Positions 5,607 through 5,999 of a stretch of 5,999 nucleotides of DNA are shown here, piece by piece. This DNA is from Pseudomonadota bacterium (GTDB taxonomy: Bacteria; Pseudomonadota; Alphaproteobacteria; Kiloniellales; J153). A program made the translations under genes and the position numbers. The stretch spans positions 1 through 5,999 of the forward strand of contig JACZWN010000197.1 of NCBI GenBank assembly GCA_022572105.1. Reading direction: 5' to 3'. A model generated the notes under the pieces. The model did not search any database and was not told the DNA's origin. It saw only the letters and a list, made by a program, of their open reading frames with translations. The stretch's first letter is position 1. Every line of letters begins with the position of its first letter.

Positions 5607-5999
5607 ATGACCATCCGCGACGACATCGAGCAGATGGCGGGACGCTCGGACCGCTGGTCGGAGATATGGCACCTGAACAAGCCGGTCATCGCCCAGGTCC
5701 ACGGCTACTGCCTGGGCGGCGCCATCGACCTGATCACGGCGGCCGACATTCGGCTGGCGGCCGAAGGGGCGACCTTCTCGGTGCGCGAAACCAGGCTGGG
5801 GATGGTGGCCGACGTCGGCACGATGCAGCGCCTCCCCAAAGTCATCTCCCCCGGCCATGCCGCCGAGTTGCTCTACACCGGCCGCGACATAGACGCCGCC
5901 CGCGCCAAGGAGATCGGCCTCGTCAACGACGTGCTCCCGGACATAGACACCTTGCACAAAGCGGCCCGAGAGTTGGCGAATGAGATCGCCGCCAACTCG
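5607..5999 (+). pseudogene. Crotonase-family gene (dienoyl-CoA-isomerase-like), 5' truncated and cut by window end
   Basis: An open frame different from that of the preceding fragment, running off the window end. From the ATG at 5607 it gives 131 residues: a helix, then KPVIAQVHGYCLGGAIDL (25-42), ADIRLAAEGATFSVRETRLG (46-65), VADVGTMQRLPKVI (67-80), and the C-terminal helices starting TGRDIDAARAKEIGLV (91-106). This is the central core of enoyl-CoA hydratase/isomerase proteins, which process acyl-CoA thioesters. Asp41, Glu61 and Asp69 match in identity and spacing the Asp176/Glu196/Asp204 triad of rat delta3,5-delta2,4-dienoyl-CoA isomerase, so this subtype is more likely than a plain hydratase. 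The first ~80-90 residues, including the first oxyanion-hole segment, are missing; transposase sequence stands in their place. ATG 5607 is internal to the family alignment and is listed only as the first possible restart. The coding frame is intact after the junction, so the break is recent or an assembly artefact. Confidence 0.8.

Overview
The window is a gene-dense, very GC-rich stretch of bacterial DNA with all genes on the + strand. Codon use, composition and gene content suggest a high-GC Pseudomonadota, most likely an alphaproteobacterium. That placement is inference, because no taxonomic marker such as rRNA is present.

Bases 2-5081 look like one catabolic operon with almost no intergenic space. 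In order it holds: (1) the C-terminal ~425 residues of an argininosuccinate-lyase-family C-N lyase, cut by the window edge; (2) a complete MmgE/PrpD-family protein; (3) a complete M20-fold (ArgE/DapE-like) protein; (4) a complete M24 'pita-bread' protein resembling creatinase and ectoine hydrolase. The junctions are a 28-base gap, a 19-base gap, a TGATG overlap and an ATGA overlap into the next gene. An ArgH-family lyase beside an MmgE/PrpD protein recalls the iminodisuccinate/EDDS degradation enzymes, where an MmgE/PrpD epimerase works with an ArgH-like lyase. The lyase lacks residues that biosynthetic ArgH uses to hold argininosuccinate. The M20 protein has lost most of one zinc site. The M24 protein has lost four of five metal ligands but keeps the His, and has the Asp-to-Glu change, seen in metal-free M24 hydrolases. 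Together they suggest an uncharacterised pathway that takes apart an N-substituted amino-dicarboxylic acid or cyclic amidine-like compound. The substrate cannot be read from the sequence.

Bases 5078-5999 are a wreck. The first ~75 codons of an M28-type peptidase, translationally coupled to the M24 gene, run in frame into ~90 codons from inside a DDE transposase (helix-turn-helix part only). These are followed, one frame over, by a crotonase-family gene that lacks its N-terminus and runs off the window. The crotonase keeps the Asp/Glu/Asp triad of dienoyl-CoA isomerase. This is either a real IS-associated deletion scar that fused two truncated genes or an assembly chimera.

The points most worth attention are the metal-site losses in two adjacent hydrolase-fold genes, the AUA codon at the position where the M20 gene should start, and the three-part junction at the right end. 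No RNA genes, CRISPR arrays, promoters or terminators could be supported.
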